The notes under the pieces were generated by a model, which made no database searches, was not told the origin of the DNA, and worked only from the letters and a program-made list of their open reading frames with translations. Positions 1-22,010 of a stretch of 64,000 nucleotides of DNA are shown one piece after another (within the stretch, counting starts at the first letter, position 1; the number at the start of each line of letters is the position of its first letter). The stretch is from Spirodela intermedia (Eukaryota > Streptophyta > Magnoliopsida > Alismatales > Araceae). Position numbers and translations under genes: made by a program. The DNA lies in the NCBI GenBank assembly GCA_902729315.2, contig LR746267.1, forward strand, positions 8,062,424 through 8,126,423. The letters are read 5' to 3'.

Positions 1-9421
<9,421 letters not shown>

Positions 9422-10029
9422 GCCGCAGGTGTCCTCTGATCCGGGAGTTTGCTCTGCGGACCTCTCAGACCTTTCAAATACTACGAAGCGCGTCTAGATT
9501 CCTTATGGGTCGGCTCCAAGACATCGATCAACTGCTCATTGAATATGAGTACTTGTATGAGGAATTAATTGGAAATAAACAAATTAATTGGATATGGTTT
9601 GAAAGTGGGACCCACAAATCAGCTCCACCCCATGTTCGTTCTCTTTCCTTCATCGTGACTTCTGCTGGTGGAGTACTGCGCCTGCGAGCAGGAGCCATGG
9701 CCGCAAAGCTCCTTCCTGGTGTCTAGCTTCAGCTTCCCAGACAAGGAGCTGGGTCCTGACGACTGGACTTGCGCGCGAGGTTTGTTTCCTGCGGGCAAGC
9801 TGTCCTCTCCCGTTCTCCCTCCCACCTTCGCCCGATGCTGTGTCATTCTGAATCTATCATTGCATGTAATACGTGAAAGTTCTGTGTTTACGAATTCCTA
9901 CGTCAGCTAGTCGGGAATTGAGGAACGATGGGTTACTGTTCTTGTTCTCCTAATAACTTTTACCATTTTGGCAGAAGTTGCGAAAGAGGGGAAGTTATCT
10001 AATTCTCTTGGTCTGCGGGAGAGTAAAAC

Positions 10030-10032
<3 letters not shown>
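9422..10032. other. Upstream flank of D2HGDH
   Basis: About 600 bases upstream of the proposed D2HGDH start, with fairly GC-rich patches. Short open frames on both strands have no recognisable family motifs and look like chance frames. The D2HGDH promoter and 5' UTR probably lie here, but I see no clear TATA box on the minus strand. Confidence 0.4.

Positions 10033-10102
<70 letters not shown>
10033..10102. repeat. (GA)n microsatellite, about 70 bp
   Basis: An uninterrupted GA run on the plus strand, hence CT on the sense strand of D2HGDH, about 610 bases upstream of that gene's start. It is the longest perfect dinucleotide tract in the window. Confidence 0.98.
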
Positions 10103-10106
<4 letters not shown>

Positions 10107-10139
10107 TCAAGTATGTCACTAGCAAAATATTGACTGGTT

Positions 10140-11129
10140 GCTAATTACGTATCGGCATGTTCTTCGTAAATGTCTACCTAGGTATTTTTAATGGCTTTAC
10201 ATTTTTCTACACGATCGTTTCTAATTTCTCATCAATACTTCTTTTTTGGGTATTAATAAGTCTTTATTAAAATATAAGTTAATATTTAATTAATAATATA
10301 ATTTAAGCCTTAATTTAGGATAAATAGACTTATCTTTATGTTAAATTAATAAAATATATTTTAGTTGATTTTATGTGAATTTATATAATTTTTATAACTA
10401 TATTTATGAAATAAAATAAAAATAAAAAATAAAGAATAAAAAAAAAATAAAAAGTAGAAAAGGTAAGACGCACTAGCCAACTAGGCACACTTAGAGCCAT
10501 GAATTGGGGGCTTGTGTGGCTAGAAACCAATTAAGACACATGTGCATCACTCACTTTCCATGTCACTAATGCCTAGTGAGACATAAGGTAAAGAGTGGTT
10601 GTACACACTTGTATATGTGAGAGTACATTGATAACAAAAAGACATATTGATATATATGTCTCCAACATCAAAAAATAGACAGTGTAGGACTAAAACCATG
10701 TCATTGCTTGTTGATAGATTTCTAATATTTTATAATAAACATATCCTTAACTTATAAGAAGGAAACATCATAAGTAATTATCATTATCTCTCTCACATAG
10801 ATTCAAATCTCACTAAAGCCAAAATTTATATTTTTATCTAATTAAATCATATTTATTTATCATTGGTCAATGATCTAACCCTTGAAATCACTCGATCATC
10901 AAGAAATTTCATTAATATTATTTATAGATTATCATTAGCAATTGATCAAAGATTTTAAATATAAAATTATAAATTCTTAAAGAAAATAATCTTTAATGGA
11001 TCAACAAATGTAGTGTCATTGAGAATATGATGATTCATTAGGAGATAAGTTGCCACCTCCTCAATGTTTCAAATATGATAAAGAACTTTTTCTCTTACTA
11101 TGTGGATCACCAACAATTTGAGTGGGATA
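10140..11129. other. AT-rich retroelement-like DNA, no gene
   Basis: AT-rich sequence with no coding pattern that I can read. It lies 3' of the minus-strand copia gag relic at 11130-11740 and is probably the decayed remainder of that element or of neighbouring insertions. Confidence 0.4.
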
Positions 11130-11740
11130 AGCACTTTCACTTTGTTTTGATTTTAACCTCTCCTCTTCTTGCACACAATCCAAAATGAGCTCATTAAAAG
11201 ATCAAGGGTCCTTTTAACAATTATAGCTCGCTTTAAACTGATTGAATTGTGCAGGAAGAGAGTTCAAAGCCATGTAAATAATCGACTTTTCTAGAAGTTG
11301 CAAGTTTAATACCTTTAATCTGGAACGAATGTGAGATATTTCCATTATATACTTTCTTATATACACTTTTTTTTATACTTCATGTTAATAAGATGATACA
11401 TGAGAGTACTAGTCTCAACTTTATCCTCTTTATGATACCTCTTCTCTTTCTTAGAGGAGAACTTTGGCATCAGTAGTTTTTTTGACTAAGGTATCCCTTA
11501 GGGTATTAGAAATTATGCACTTGATCATTAATCACATGCGATTTGATCTCTCTCAATTTTCATAGGCCTTCTTTTCCTCAATGAAAGAAGAATCCTTAAT
11601 GACCTCATGTTGATCATTCCGCAAAGCATAATCAAGATTTGAAGCACCCAAGTATAGTGATATAAATTTCTTCTATTTCTTAAAGTTTGTACCACTTAGC
11701 ATTAGAATGAAATTCAAATTTGTGCAGATATCTAAAACCT
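11130..11740 (-). mobile_element. Ty1/copia retrotransposon gag relic
   Basis: Reading the minus strand with several frame changes and stops gives a copia Gag (UBN2-type) order: LSGTNF followed by K and an aromatic-site loss near 11700, then LGASNLDYALRNDQ, then EEKKAYEN, then the hallmark MALNSLPAQFNQFKASYN near 11240 and CVQEEERL near 11140. These correspond to the substrate-entry, LDxALR, 'LNSLP' and 'CVQEEERL' blocks of plant copia Gag. No intact frame, protease or polymerase is attached, so this is a dead fragment whose 5' end points right, towards 12.4 kb. Confidence 0.85.
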
Positions 11741-12460
11741 TTTTTGACCTGATGTAAAGAATAAATAACTCACATGAGTAAAATTTTAAAATAATTTTTT
11801 TAATAATGATATATATATTTTATTTTCCATCTCAAGAGATACAACACAACATTAATACTCATCTTTGGATGATATATTAATTTTTAAGTGATTATATTGG
11901 CATGCTTGTCAAAACAGTTAAATAGTAAAAGATGACAAACAATAAGTCTTCCTTTGGGCTAACTTAGTGTTTCTTTTCATCTAAATCAATAATTGTAAAG
12001 TTTAATAGCATTGATGTGATTATTATTTGGCCAAACACTTATTTTCCTTTGGGCCAACAAGTTTTTTCATAAATAATATCACATAGTCATCATAGTATTT
12101 TGAAATAGAAACTTTTAACAATAGAGGTTGATATATGAACATATTGATTACTAAAGTTCATTTAAAATAAAATGCTTGACAAATACATATATTTGAATTG
12201 CCATGCATACATTAAATTCGGCTAAACATATATTTTCCTTTGGGCAAAAAAAATGTTCGCATAAATTTAATGCATATGATTTTATGACATATAAACCAAT
12301 ATAATGCCATATTCTATTTTAATAATGTACTATCATGACACAATTTGATTGAATTAAAATGTTGGTAAATACTCAAAAAATTTATAAAACAAATATTATA
12401 TAAATTGACAATAAAGTGAATTAATAAATTAAATTGCCAAAATAGTAATGAGACAATATT
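11741..12460. repeat. AT-rich leader/LTR-like DNA with a thrice-repeated motif
   Basis: This stretch lies 5' of the gag relic. The motif TTTCCTTTGGGC recurs near 11950, 12045 and 12235, each time in an AT-rich context. That would fit an LTR or untranslated leader of the copia element. No terminal inverted dinucleotides or target-site duplication could be fixed by eye. Confidence 0.45.
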
Positions 12461-12914
12461 AAAATGTCCCTTTAAAACCCATGTTGGGTTGGACTTGGCA
12501 GGGCGGCCTTGTGGGCCGTGCCTGGCACGGCAGGCCTAGTGGGCTGCGCCTGGTGGGCCGCGCCAAAAAAAGGGGCCAGCTCGCACATAGGCCGAGCAGC
12601 CTAGTTGGCCGATGCCAGACTTGAGCCCATATCGCTGGACAGACCCAGTGGGCTGCACCAGTGAGCGCCCAGGACCAGGGTCCAACAGACGATGGGAGGC
12701 GCTGTGCAGCGACACCCGAGTGCGATCCGGCAATCGCCGGAAATGTCGGCAGGCGCCGCAACGCCCTCAGGCGATGCCGCGATGGTGCATGACCTCCAGA
12801 GGCCACAAGGTCGTGTCACGAGTTGCGCGGCCGCCGGTGACGCCGTCAGGCCTTCCCCCGCCATTGCGCGGCCATTTCCGACGACTTAAGGATGCCGAAG
12901 ACGACAAATGAGAT
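12461..12914. other. GC-rich island of unknown origin
   Basis: The base composition rises abruptly against the AT-rich DNA on the left. Overlapping open frames occur on both strands, as expected from GC-rich DNA, and none shows a family motif. Repeated blocks such as GTGGGCC and GCCTGG suggest a repetitive element. The right border coincides with a truncated exon of the D2HGDH copy. Confidence 0.4.
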
Positions 12915-15040
12915 AACGATTTGCTCGGACTACTGCAAGTCCCGAAATAAAAGAAAATGTACGCACATATGAGAAATACGAGTGATGAACACTGCCCAAA
13001 CGCGAAGATAAGTACTAAGTTGAACTACATGGCACATTATTGAATATTCTCTGTGGTACGCCATGTAATAAGCTTCACACAAGGGCATCATCGTACCAAG
13101 ATCCATAAACACAGATAATGAACAAGGGAAATTCTCCCAATTCTAAGGAAATATCCATTAGGCTCTGATGATATCTCTAATAGCTACACCCATTTAAGTT
13201 ATTCTTCTTTTTGATCCTCTTTTCATTTCAATACTTGCATAAAAATCATTTCTATATCTTTTAACAACTGCCTCCGTCGATCTGTCTTACACCTGTTTAT
13301 GTCATCTAAAAGGTCTTTCGCTAGTTTCAACCCTAATAAAGTCAATGATATAATTCCGTTTTCCCACACATCCACCCAAGCATTCTATGTTCAGGTGTGT
13401 TCATATTTTTCTGTATGACATTACAGCAGCCCAAACACTAAGCCCACATCAGTGTATAGATTACAAGTACAACTGCATAAAGAATCCCTTTCGGCCTAAC
13501 AAGTAGATGATGATCAGAACGTATTACAGCAATTATAATCCATGTCAATTAGGATTCTAAAAGCTATTGAATACTGTAGTTTCCACTGCTGCTTTATTGG
13601 AGAGTGGACAAAGTCCACCAACATCTCAAAACTATACAAATTTCATGGTGTTATCAATATTATTTTAATTTTAACTTCTTCATCCTTCAGTTTATAGATA
13701 ACTATAAAAGGTAAGTTTTATCAAATGAAGGTCAGAATCAAAGTTTCAACCTTTCAAAGACACCTTCCAGCTGAACCTCTTCCAACTCTTGAAGGATCTT
13801 AATCTTAATTATTACGACGTAATCAGTGTTAGACAAAGTAAGTGTATTGTGAGATAATATGATAATATACCATCAAACACCAGAAATAAAACCTCACATA
13901 TTTTAACTCCGAATTTTAACGTTTAAATTTATCTGAACAGAAATAATAGATCAAGAAAAGCTGGTAAATGCATATACACGTTCCCAGAATATTTCCGTGG
14001 AGTGATCCATAATGAAAAAATTGCAGACCACCAGTATTTGTTGTAACATTGCCCAAGTCAAGGAGCATTATAAATCTGACGGTGCAAGTGTGTCAACTTG
14101 AAAAAATATAATGCAGATAAATAAGCACGTAGGCAGATGCGACTTCCCATTGGACGTCTCATAATTTAAAATGCAGTAGTTTTCTATAGAATAAATCTGC
14201 GAACAACCACATCTTTAAGAAAAGTAGATATTTAACATTTTCCTAAAAGACATGAACAAGTACTCCTAAACATCAATGTGGCGAGTAAAAAACATTGTTA
14301 CTGCTCACGATTTGAAGAACCGTATTTAATATCAATCTCATGATTTGAAACCGTTGGAGAAATGAGAATATATTCCCAATCAAAACTTTGAAAATATCCC
14401 AAAGTTTGGTAATAAATTTTCCTGTCATAAACAGAGAGGATAAAAAGAAAAGTTTGCACATGAAACCAAGACTCACCACAGTTTCCTTTTCGTTGATCAG
14501 AAAAAAATTACAGGATAATAGAAGATAATATTCATATATTCACAATGATACCCTATCACTAAAGCAACTCAAGATGAGATTAGGAAAATTTGAACTTACA
14601 AAGTTCTTTACTTCGGCAAAAACTTCTGATTGGGTTAGCACCAACACAACCTAAACTATTTTTCACGCACCGTAAGATGTTTTTAAAAAAGATAAATCAC
14701 ATGATCTATAACTTTCCTATGATTTTAACCCCATAATGCACCACAATGGTTGTAGATTCTGTTGATAATAAAATGAATATGACTAATGTGTTCTGCTTAT
14801 AACATGGTAATACAATATTTGAAGGCCAGAAGATTATGGCTCTGACTATGCGTGACATTTACCACTACTTGTGATGAAAGGTCTTACAAATACAAACCTG
14901 TGGGAGGGAATTTGATGAATTATTTGGCCCAATTGAGTATATTATCCCCATGAGGAAGAGAATCTTGTCTTTCTATTACCGGAGAGGAAAGATCATTATA
15001 CAGATTTCTACAGTGAGGTTATATTTAGTTCATCGGACGA
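12915..15040 (-). pseudogene. D2HGDH pseudogene fragment 1
   Basis: Collinear, same-strand copy of the functional gene's segment at about 4066-6140. The left border cuts the copy of exon 3971-4066 internally, next to the GC-rich island. The copy of exon 5115-5233 sits at 13984-14075 and is 92 nt instead of 119. The 27 missing bases lie in frame and remove the GAKGSCQIG part of the FAD-binding domain; the flanks share GGTG/GGCA microhomology. The GT of its 5' splice site has become GA. Introns are recognisable throughout, so this is a DNA-level duplication and not a processed copy. It cannot encode enzyme. Confidence 0.88.
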
Positions 15041-15310
15041 TTTCCGTTTGTCCACTGGTTAGGGTTAAATCCTTCCGGTTCGTGAACCCGGAGTTATCTG
15101 GTCCGAGTGGCCTAGTTCTGCCTGGCCAAGCTGGATGGACCGCCTGGTCTGAGCCAACCTGCCATTTTGATTCGAACCATTCTGGACTGCCAGTCGGTAC
15201 CAGACCATCTCACCAGCCCGAACCCTTCTTGTCTGCCTGTTCTGCGTTAGCCCACCTCACCTGTTCCAAGCCAGACCACCCCATCAACTAAGTCGACTCG
15301 ATCAATGGTA
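15041..15310. other. GC-rich repetitive-looking block
   Basis: Sequence rich in CCTGG, GACC and AACC words, ending in near-repeats of the AGTCGACT type at 15290-15340. It interrupts the collinearity of the D2HGDH copy and probably belongs to an inserted repeat. An apparent 113-residue plus-strand frame has no recognisable motif. Confidence 0.35.
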
Positions 15311-17014
15311 AACCGACTTGGTCGATAGTCGACTACTAAGTCAACGGTCAAAAATCTTCAATTATCGACAATTGGGGTCCAGATTTAATATGGGCTCCTC
15401 CATTGATGCATCTCCCCTTCTGGCGGCAAGGTATCTTCAATTGCTCACCATTATCTACCTTCTTGTGATTTAATATATCTTTATTGTCAATGTCACTTAG
15501 AGGTCATAGAAATATCCTCCCTTATATATTTAGTTGATCAGAACCTCATAGTAAGATGCATTTTGGATTTGTTATATGAGTGAGTGTCCTACTTCAAGTG
15601 ATTTCTTAAGCTACTCGATCCAATCTACTTTTCATGACACATCCAAAGCTCCCAACCCCTTACAGGCCTTATAACTCCTAATAACCATCCATTTAGTAAT
15701 AGAGATAGTCACCAGAACTAGACGGTTATGAGACTTCCAGAGCAATGGCCAAGTGCTTGGCGTCTACTAAGCTTCCAACAATTTGAGGACGCAAGACATC
15801 TTAGGTCTTGGCTGCACGATGCTCAGACTTCCTACAAAAAATTAACGGAGGGATTCAAAAGAGGCTCCTGCCCTACATAACTCTCCTTCTCTCTCTCTCT
15901 CTCTCTCTCCCTCCTCTCCCTCTCTCTCCCTTCCTCTGTGTGGGATATCAGGAGACGCATTGTGTATCGCGATGCAGTTTTCTTGATCTCCACGAATTCA
16001 ACTGATTGGGAACATTTATTATTCACATCGACTGTAAAACAGGGCTCTATGTGGATGCTTAGAGCATTTCTGACCTCATCTCGTTGTCAAGTTTCGAACT
16101 TGAACGCACTTGGAACGCGCAGCGAGATAAGGGGGAGCCATGGTTGGTGGATCGATAAAATGGGCACGACGGCGAGTTGAGCAGACTCACCTGCCTCAAC
16201 GAGATGAGTCTGGATTGAACATTCATCACTTTCTCCATGGACCGCTGATATCCCAGAGGAAGAAGAACATTCACCCACATGAAAAAATGGTGGAGGGGGT
16301 GAGACTGGGTATCTCGTGGATATGCCACTTTGAGGGGTGTCAAAACTGCTCGAGAAAGCACTGCGCATAGTGAGAAAGGCGTGGGTGCTTCAGCTTTGAT
16401 ATACAAGGCGGGTGAACACAGCTCGAACGCCAGTTGAGAGACGGTGATCCCATCAGAAGTCTGCCAGTTTCTATGTTCTGAACACAAAGGTCTCATCTTG
16501 GGGGCGAACTTAGCATTTGAGATCATGATCAACAGGGCATCGGCTATGGTTTTGACCAGCGGATTCGAAATTCTGGATGGAGGATAGTTCTACCGTTGAC
16601 CGCACGTACAAATGTTCAAAAGAGCTGCCAGATCTCTCTCCTACCTCCTGAATGACAAGAAGAGGCATGAGTAAACGGTTTATCGTTCCACAGGGGAAAG
16701 GGGTAAAGTGGTGGTGGAAATGTCCACTGGAGATTGCCGGACGTACTCGGTAATGATGATGGAGGAAGTAGATGGAATCTTTTAGGAGTACAGTTCCCTC
16801 TGGTTTTTTTCTTCTCTAGTCCCACTCCTCAAAATCGTGCTACCATGCTGATGACTAGGCCATGGAGGAACTGATAAGAACAAGGGCCTGAGGCTCCGCA
16901 TCATCACTTTCAACTTTGTGGGCTTCCTCGAATGTGCAGCAAGGTGTCCTTGCTGTGCATTTTACTAAGCCCAAATCGTTACTCCTTTCGTAGGGTGACA
17001 CAAATAATAAATTG
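15311..17014. other. Unassigned intergenic sequence with a (CT)n tract
   Basis: No recognised gene. A pyrimidine tract, CT-rich with interruptions, runs at 15888-15935. A minus-strand frame of 157 codons at 16059-16532 overlaps frames on the opposite strand and has no family features that I can name; it could be an old transposon or chance. Confidence 0.4.
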
Positions 17015-17850
17015 AATAAGCAACCATACTAATCAGAACCAAAATCATAGTCTATTGCATCAAAATGATGACCATGTTGATCCCAAAGAACATTATGCTC
17101 GTGGTTCGTGATCTTTAGACACGATCATCTCAGACAGTCAGAGGATATATAATATTTATCTGAAAACATTCCCACTGGAGGAAGATGGACAATAACGAGC
17201 GATCACGTTTCCAGAGCATGACTAAGACAATCCTTAGCCATGAGTCCTGGTAACACGCCCAAGGGACGGGAAGTCCAACAATGAAGATTGGAATCTTTGG
17301 TACATTCTGTGGACATGACTCTGTTGTTCTCTGGCTTCATGAGACTACGATGCGGGCCATGGCATCGTTAATACTGCCGAGTCACAAGGTTCTAGGGGTG
17401 ATGTACGCGGTTGAAGAATCTACATCATGATGCGTAGAGACAACAATGTAACGTTACTTCATCGATATAATGGCGGTTTCATTGAATCTTTGATGTTGAA
17501 TGTAGATAATAAATTCAATGGAAGATATCTTACACTTCAAGCACTGCAAGCAGCGGGAGAGGTGGAAGATATAGTTGACAATGTTGAATTATGGATTAAC
17601 TCAATAATATGTTGATGAATCCAAGTTGTGCATGGAAGGCGAAGGAATAATGATGTGCTAGATGTCGATATCTATGAGATGAAAACAGTTGAGATGGAAT
17701 GGTGCATATTTGGTGACCTAAACAAGTTTTGGCGGACATGGTTTCGCACCGTCAACAGTGCCTAGAACATGACGTATAATACGCGAAAGAAATAATACTT
17801 CAACACCAAGTAACCGTTATATGGAGTGTTTGAAAGTTCAACAATCACCT
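17015..17850 (-). pseudogene. Two relics of the LBD-gene 3' flank
   Basis: 17015-17260 aligns with the 3' untranslated flank of the inverted LBD copy (about 26035-26290), sharing for example ACCATACTAATCAGAACC. 17617-17850 aligns with the reverse complement of the DNA beyond the intact LBD gene (about 46420-46650), sharing the ATGATGTGCT, AATGGTGCAT and ATGCCTAGA-type landmarks. The two pieces stand in the reverse of the order expected for one continuous unit, so they are separate or rearranged fragments. No LOB-domain coding sequence is left between them. The 61-codon plus-strand frame at 17427-17615 lies in this junk and is not supported. Confidence 0.7.
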
Positions 17851-20819
17851 GGAATCTCTGCCCTTGGAATCTTGGCCAGAGAGGAAAAAAAAGAAAGATT
17901 GCAATTATTTATTTAAGTACTAAACTAGTCTTATTATTTACGCTTTTTCGCTCTCCATTAAACTTGCCATTAATGAAGATGTGACGGCCCAGGTTTTTCG
18001 CCGAGGGAGTGGGCCTAAATTTACATTGTCCTTTTCGCCGGTCTTTCTATTCAATAGGGGGAATGGGAAAGGAAGAATGAAAACTAATTACGTTAAATAT
18101 TATTTTTTATAAAAATTAGATATTCAGAACACTTACGCAGACGGAATGACAAAATACTGATGATAACTTTTGGTAACTAACAGTGTTTCGTAATGTGAGG
18201 TAAATGAAACCTGCTTTATTATCTGAAACCTAGGATCTCGCTTATAGAGGACATAAAAAACCGCAAAGGTTGCAAGAGTAGAGAGACTCCAGCTTGCATA
18301 AACTAATCTTTGTTGTCTATCCTTCCAGCTTCTGCACCACCCGACGCACGGTGGTGACTGAGATATATGGTGAGGTTCTTCTGGTGACTAATGAGAAGGG
18401 ATGTCATGGGTCGCTGCAAAATCTAAGAATTTAAACTTTTCTGCTATTTAAGAATGTCATGCGTTACCAATATGGGGTATGAAAAGGGTGCTTTGGGACT
18501 CGCACGGGCAGGGAGTAATATCATCTAGCCTTTCCACTCGATTTATTTTTGACTGAACCCCAGTGACATACGGGGCAATGCTGCATGCTCCAAATAAAAC
18601 TCTTAATTTTTGGCCCAAACTGGGGGGAAAAATCTATACATTGAGATCATATTTTGGGTGAATACTCCATCCACTCGATACAGGTTAACATAGGAGGAAA
18701 GTAAAGTCTTGACACTTTTTTTGGACGAGAAATTCAAAGAACCAACGGTACGTCATTTATGTTTGAAATATCTAAGATTATCAATTCATAATTAATTAGT
18801 TTTAAAAGTATGAGAACGAAGGTAACCGAGTTTTTAAAATACTATAAAAACTACAACACTTTGCTCACACACTCACATCCTTCCATACAAAACAGCAAGA
18901 ACCTTGGCCCCTCTCCAAGCGTCCATAGCTACTCTACCAAGCATGTACCCGTACTGTCTAGAGATTGCATTATGCATAGTTAAAATGAGGATAAAAGTTA
19001 AAAATCTCAATTAACAACCAACAGATCATTTGTCAAAGGTGTTAGGTACTGATACGAAATTGTTAGGGCTTCATGGGCAATAAATACGGCCTGATATTGC
19101 TGCAGAAGATGAGATCACAAGAAAAGAACGTCCACAACCTATAAATGATAGAGAGAAGACTGAATGTGTTAGAATAAAGATATCATGAATTACATTTATA
19201 AGGTTAGGAGAAGATAAACACAACTCACAACCCCAAAGGAGAAGGAGAATATTCACTATTAATAAGAAATGAGATGCATAAGTAAATAAAGTTAATGAAA
19301 CTTTACCGCAACCACCATAAGGGCGAAGAGGAGGAGAAGTTGAAATCCACATATTTAAGCTGCCAAAGAGAAAAAGGTTTCGTGTACTCTTGATTTTTGT
19401 CTTTCTCTCTCCTGATCCCTTCCATAATACTTGTGTTACAAAGGGATTGAAATGATTTGTACCTGAAATTAGTCCCTAAAGTAAAAGCTTAAACAGGAGA
19501 TGAGGTCTAAGTAGACCTTTCCTAAAATGGGGTGACCAAGTCACCCTTAGAAATCTATACCTCGGCTTGGTCAGCACAGGTGCCTTCACACTTTATATCG
19601 AAAACTCCATCAACCCTTATAACTACAGAAAAAAAAAAAAAGTTGTATACCTTCTTTGAGCAGAAAGTTAACGTCATGTACTAGAAACTCCAATTAGATT
19701 TAAACAATGTTGGAACTTTAACAATGAAAGAAACTTTGTTAACAGTATATGAATCCACAAATTCCATCAAACTTGAATCCAAATTCTCCTGAACGTTAAA
19801 TCTGAGCGATCCTCATTTTGCTCTTAACTGGTATACAATTAGCTACGAAAATTTCTTTACAAGAGTATGCATTTTTGACGAAGCGGTGAATGTCGAATAT
19901 TGCTCTATGGCCTCCATATCTCCTAGTGACTTTGAAGTTCTCCACAGAATTTGTGCTTTGATCTTTACCTAACCATTAATGAGTATTTTTTTCACTCTAA
20001 GTTTGCCACCCATGTCTAGATGCAGTCGTGGACGCCTCATTTTTATGAAAAATCAGTTCTTTTTCATGGGAATCCTAAGAACATTCTTCTAGATGGGTGT
20101 ACTTTATTACGACCTGCATAAGAGGAGGGAGAAAGGGGGAACCTCCTGTCCCAATGGACAACGAGGAGGAGCGGTGGAAAGACTTCCTCAAAGTTTCATT
20201 CCAAATAACACCCATTATATAGGGTGAAAACCCTACATACCATTTCTTAGAATGCTTTTAGGTTACACCGTAATATACTTGAAGACAAATTATGGGTCAG
20301 ATCTTCAAGGAGTTATAAGATTAGCTTGAAGTGGTTTTTAGAGAACTCTCCGGCATCCGCATTTGAAGACGTCATGAAAATGTGCTTCATCTATTGATCT
20401 ATATCGTACTGTTGTTTGGTGCGCTTATGTGGAGTTAAAAAAGTTTGGAGAAAGCTTGACGAAAAGAGCTTCTTTTACTTGAGTTGCTTATCTGTCTGTG
20501 AAAGGGAGGGGAATCACTGCAACCTCTGGTACTATGCTCTTTTTCCTCTTGGCCGGGCCTAGTTCAGCCGGGTTGTCACCGGCTTATATATCTGTTTGAT
20601 GCAGTTACTCACGTAGTACAACTTCTAGCCCTTTCCTCTATTCTCGACCATGCCTCCCTTAAGCTGTAAGCGTTGACGAGACACGTTATGAGTCATTTTT
20701 TAAGCTAACATAATCAAATTATTCGGTGTTAAATTGTCTTAGGATTAGTTTGGATGTTTCAGGTTTTGAAGTACTTGGTGCGTGTCCGCAAACCATTCTC
20801 ATCATGACAATTAGAAAGA
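17851..20819. other. Unassigned intergenic sequence, probably decayed repeats
   Basis: About 3 kb with no recognisable gene. Short frames, such as the 93-codon minus frame at 19071-19352, carry no family motif. A TATATAGGG element near 20218 and mixed composition could reflect LTR remnants, but no element could be delimited. Confidence 0.35.
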
Positions 20820-21240
20820 AACAATCCGCTGATTCACGATGGCTTGCATAGCAATATACCATGATTTTAAAGCATGAAAAAGAGTTCAATAGGTATGTAA
20901 GCGAAAATTTGATAATTTTTAAATTCAATTCAATCGAATTCGCCACTATTTTGATTCACTTATGTCGATTGCATAGATTGGTGAAATCTGTAAGAAATGC
21001 CCATCATAGTAAATATCACTGCCTCAGACACAATTCGATCATGAAAACGGCAACTTTCTCATTCCTCCAGTAGAATAAACCGATGAGAAAACTACGCACT
21101 GAAAAAGATAGGTGAACTTAAAGCACACCCAGAAACTATTTATGCAAGAAATTATATCTCCTCATCATGCTAGAATCTTCAAACTCAGAAGATAATTACT
21201 AATATTTAATGGAGTCCATCACTACTCGCATATCCAGCAA
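20820..21240 (-). repeat. Duplicated fragment of a folate-carrier (FOLT1) intron
   Basis: Aligns along its length with about 50510-50945, the intron flanking exon 50386-50493 of the FOLT1 gene. Shared landmarks include CATGATTTTAAAGCATGAAA, the AAATATCACTG block and CATTCCTCCAGTA-AATAAAC. It keeps the parent's orientation. Homology to the exon itself is too weak to claim. Confidence 0.85.
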
Positions 21241-21289
21241 ACCAGAGAGTCGGAGCATTCATGGAAGCCAATCATATTGCTCCCAAAAT

Positions 21290-22010
21290 TATGTCATCTT
21301 CTCTTTCTGACAGCTAGTAGTCATTTAGATCGGACGACTGATTACTATTAAAAGGATGTGATAAAGTTCCCATCTTCAGATATTCTGCAGAGGCCATCGT
21401 GTATGCCCATGGGCCGTGCTCCGATACCAGATTGTCACGCAAGTAACTCTCTAAATGCATGCTAATTTACTTGTATGATGGTATTGAACAGAACATGAAC
21501 CCTTTACAATCAGATCATATAGGGCTTCTGATGGGTGCCCAATTCTGGGTGAACGGGATTTGGAGGAAGAGGCACAAGAATATGAAAAACAGAGCACTGA
21601 TATTACCGTTGATTCGGAGGATTCCGGTTACACCAACAGAGCCGTCGACCTCTGAAGAGTTCGATGGAAGTAGCGAAACGTAATAGATAACACGGAGGGG
21701 CAGAGGACTCTCGCAAGAGCTCTCCTTGGCGTCGCCTCTTCGAGATGGCGGATCTCCGGGGGTCGTCTTCCTTCCGTAATCTTCTCCTTTCTCTCTTCTC
21801 ATTCTGTCTTCTTATAATCGAAGACCGCCGGTTCGTATCCTCCGTCCGAATCCGGGATCTTGGCCCACGTGGGTGTTTAGTTAAGGCTAATGCTTGCAAC
21901 AGCTTCACTTCTTGGTAGTTTGATCCACCACTGTCCCTCTAGTTGACGCAACCGCTGACTCACTACCAGACAATCACGACATATGTTGCTACAGACTGGT
22001 TCGTCATTGA
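21290..22010 (+). repeat. Duplicated fragment of the POL5-like gene's 3' flank, with an insert
   Basis: 21290-21520 aligns with about 35850-36050 (landmarks TCATCTTCTCTTTC, TAGATCGGAC and GAACAGAACATGAACCC-type words). Homology resumes at about 21935-22000 against about 36145-36220 (TCCCTCTAGTT and CAACCG-TGACTC). The intervening 21525-21930 is absent from the other copy and is GC-richer, so it is either an insertion here or a deletion there. Confidence 0.8.
21745..21918 (+). CDS. Possible small ORF or captured exon, 57 codons, hydrophobic N-terminal segment
   Basis: An ATG at 21745 opens a 57-codon frame ending TAG at 21916-21918. Residues about 13-25 (NLLLSLFSFCLLI) form a hydrophobic stretch preceded by Arg, like a signal anchor. 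The frame lies wholly in the segment that interrupts the duplicated POL5 flank, so it may be a captured first exon. I do not recognise a family, and it may be chance. Confidence 0.2.
   Translation: MADLRGSSSFRNLLLSLFSFCLLIIEDRRFVSSVRIRDLGPRGCLVKANACNSFTSW

Noticed and set aside
12459-12911. Overlapping 65-115 codon frames on both strands
   Set aside because: Composition-driven frames in a GC-rich island; none resembles a protein family.
16059-16532. 157-codon minus-strand frame as a gene
   Set aside because: No family motif, strong overlap with open frames on the other strand, and a location in rearranged repetitive DNA.
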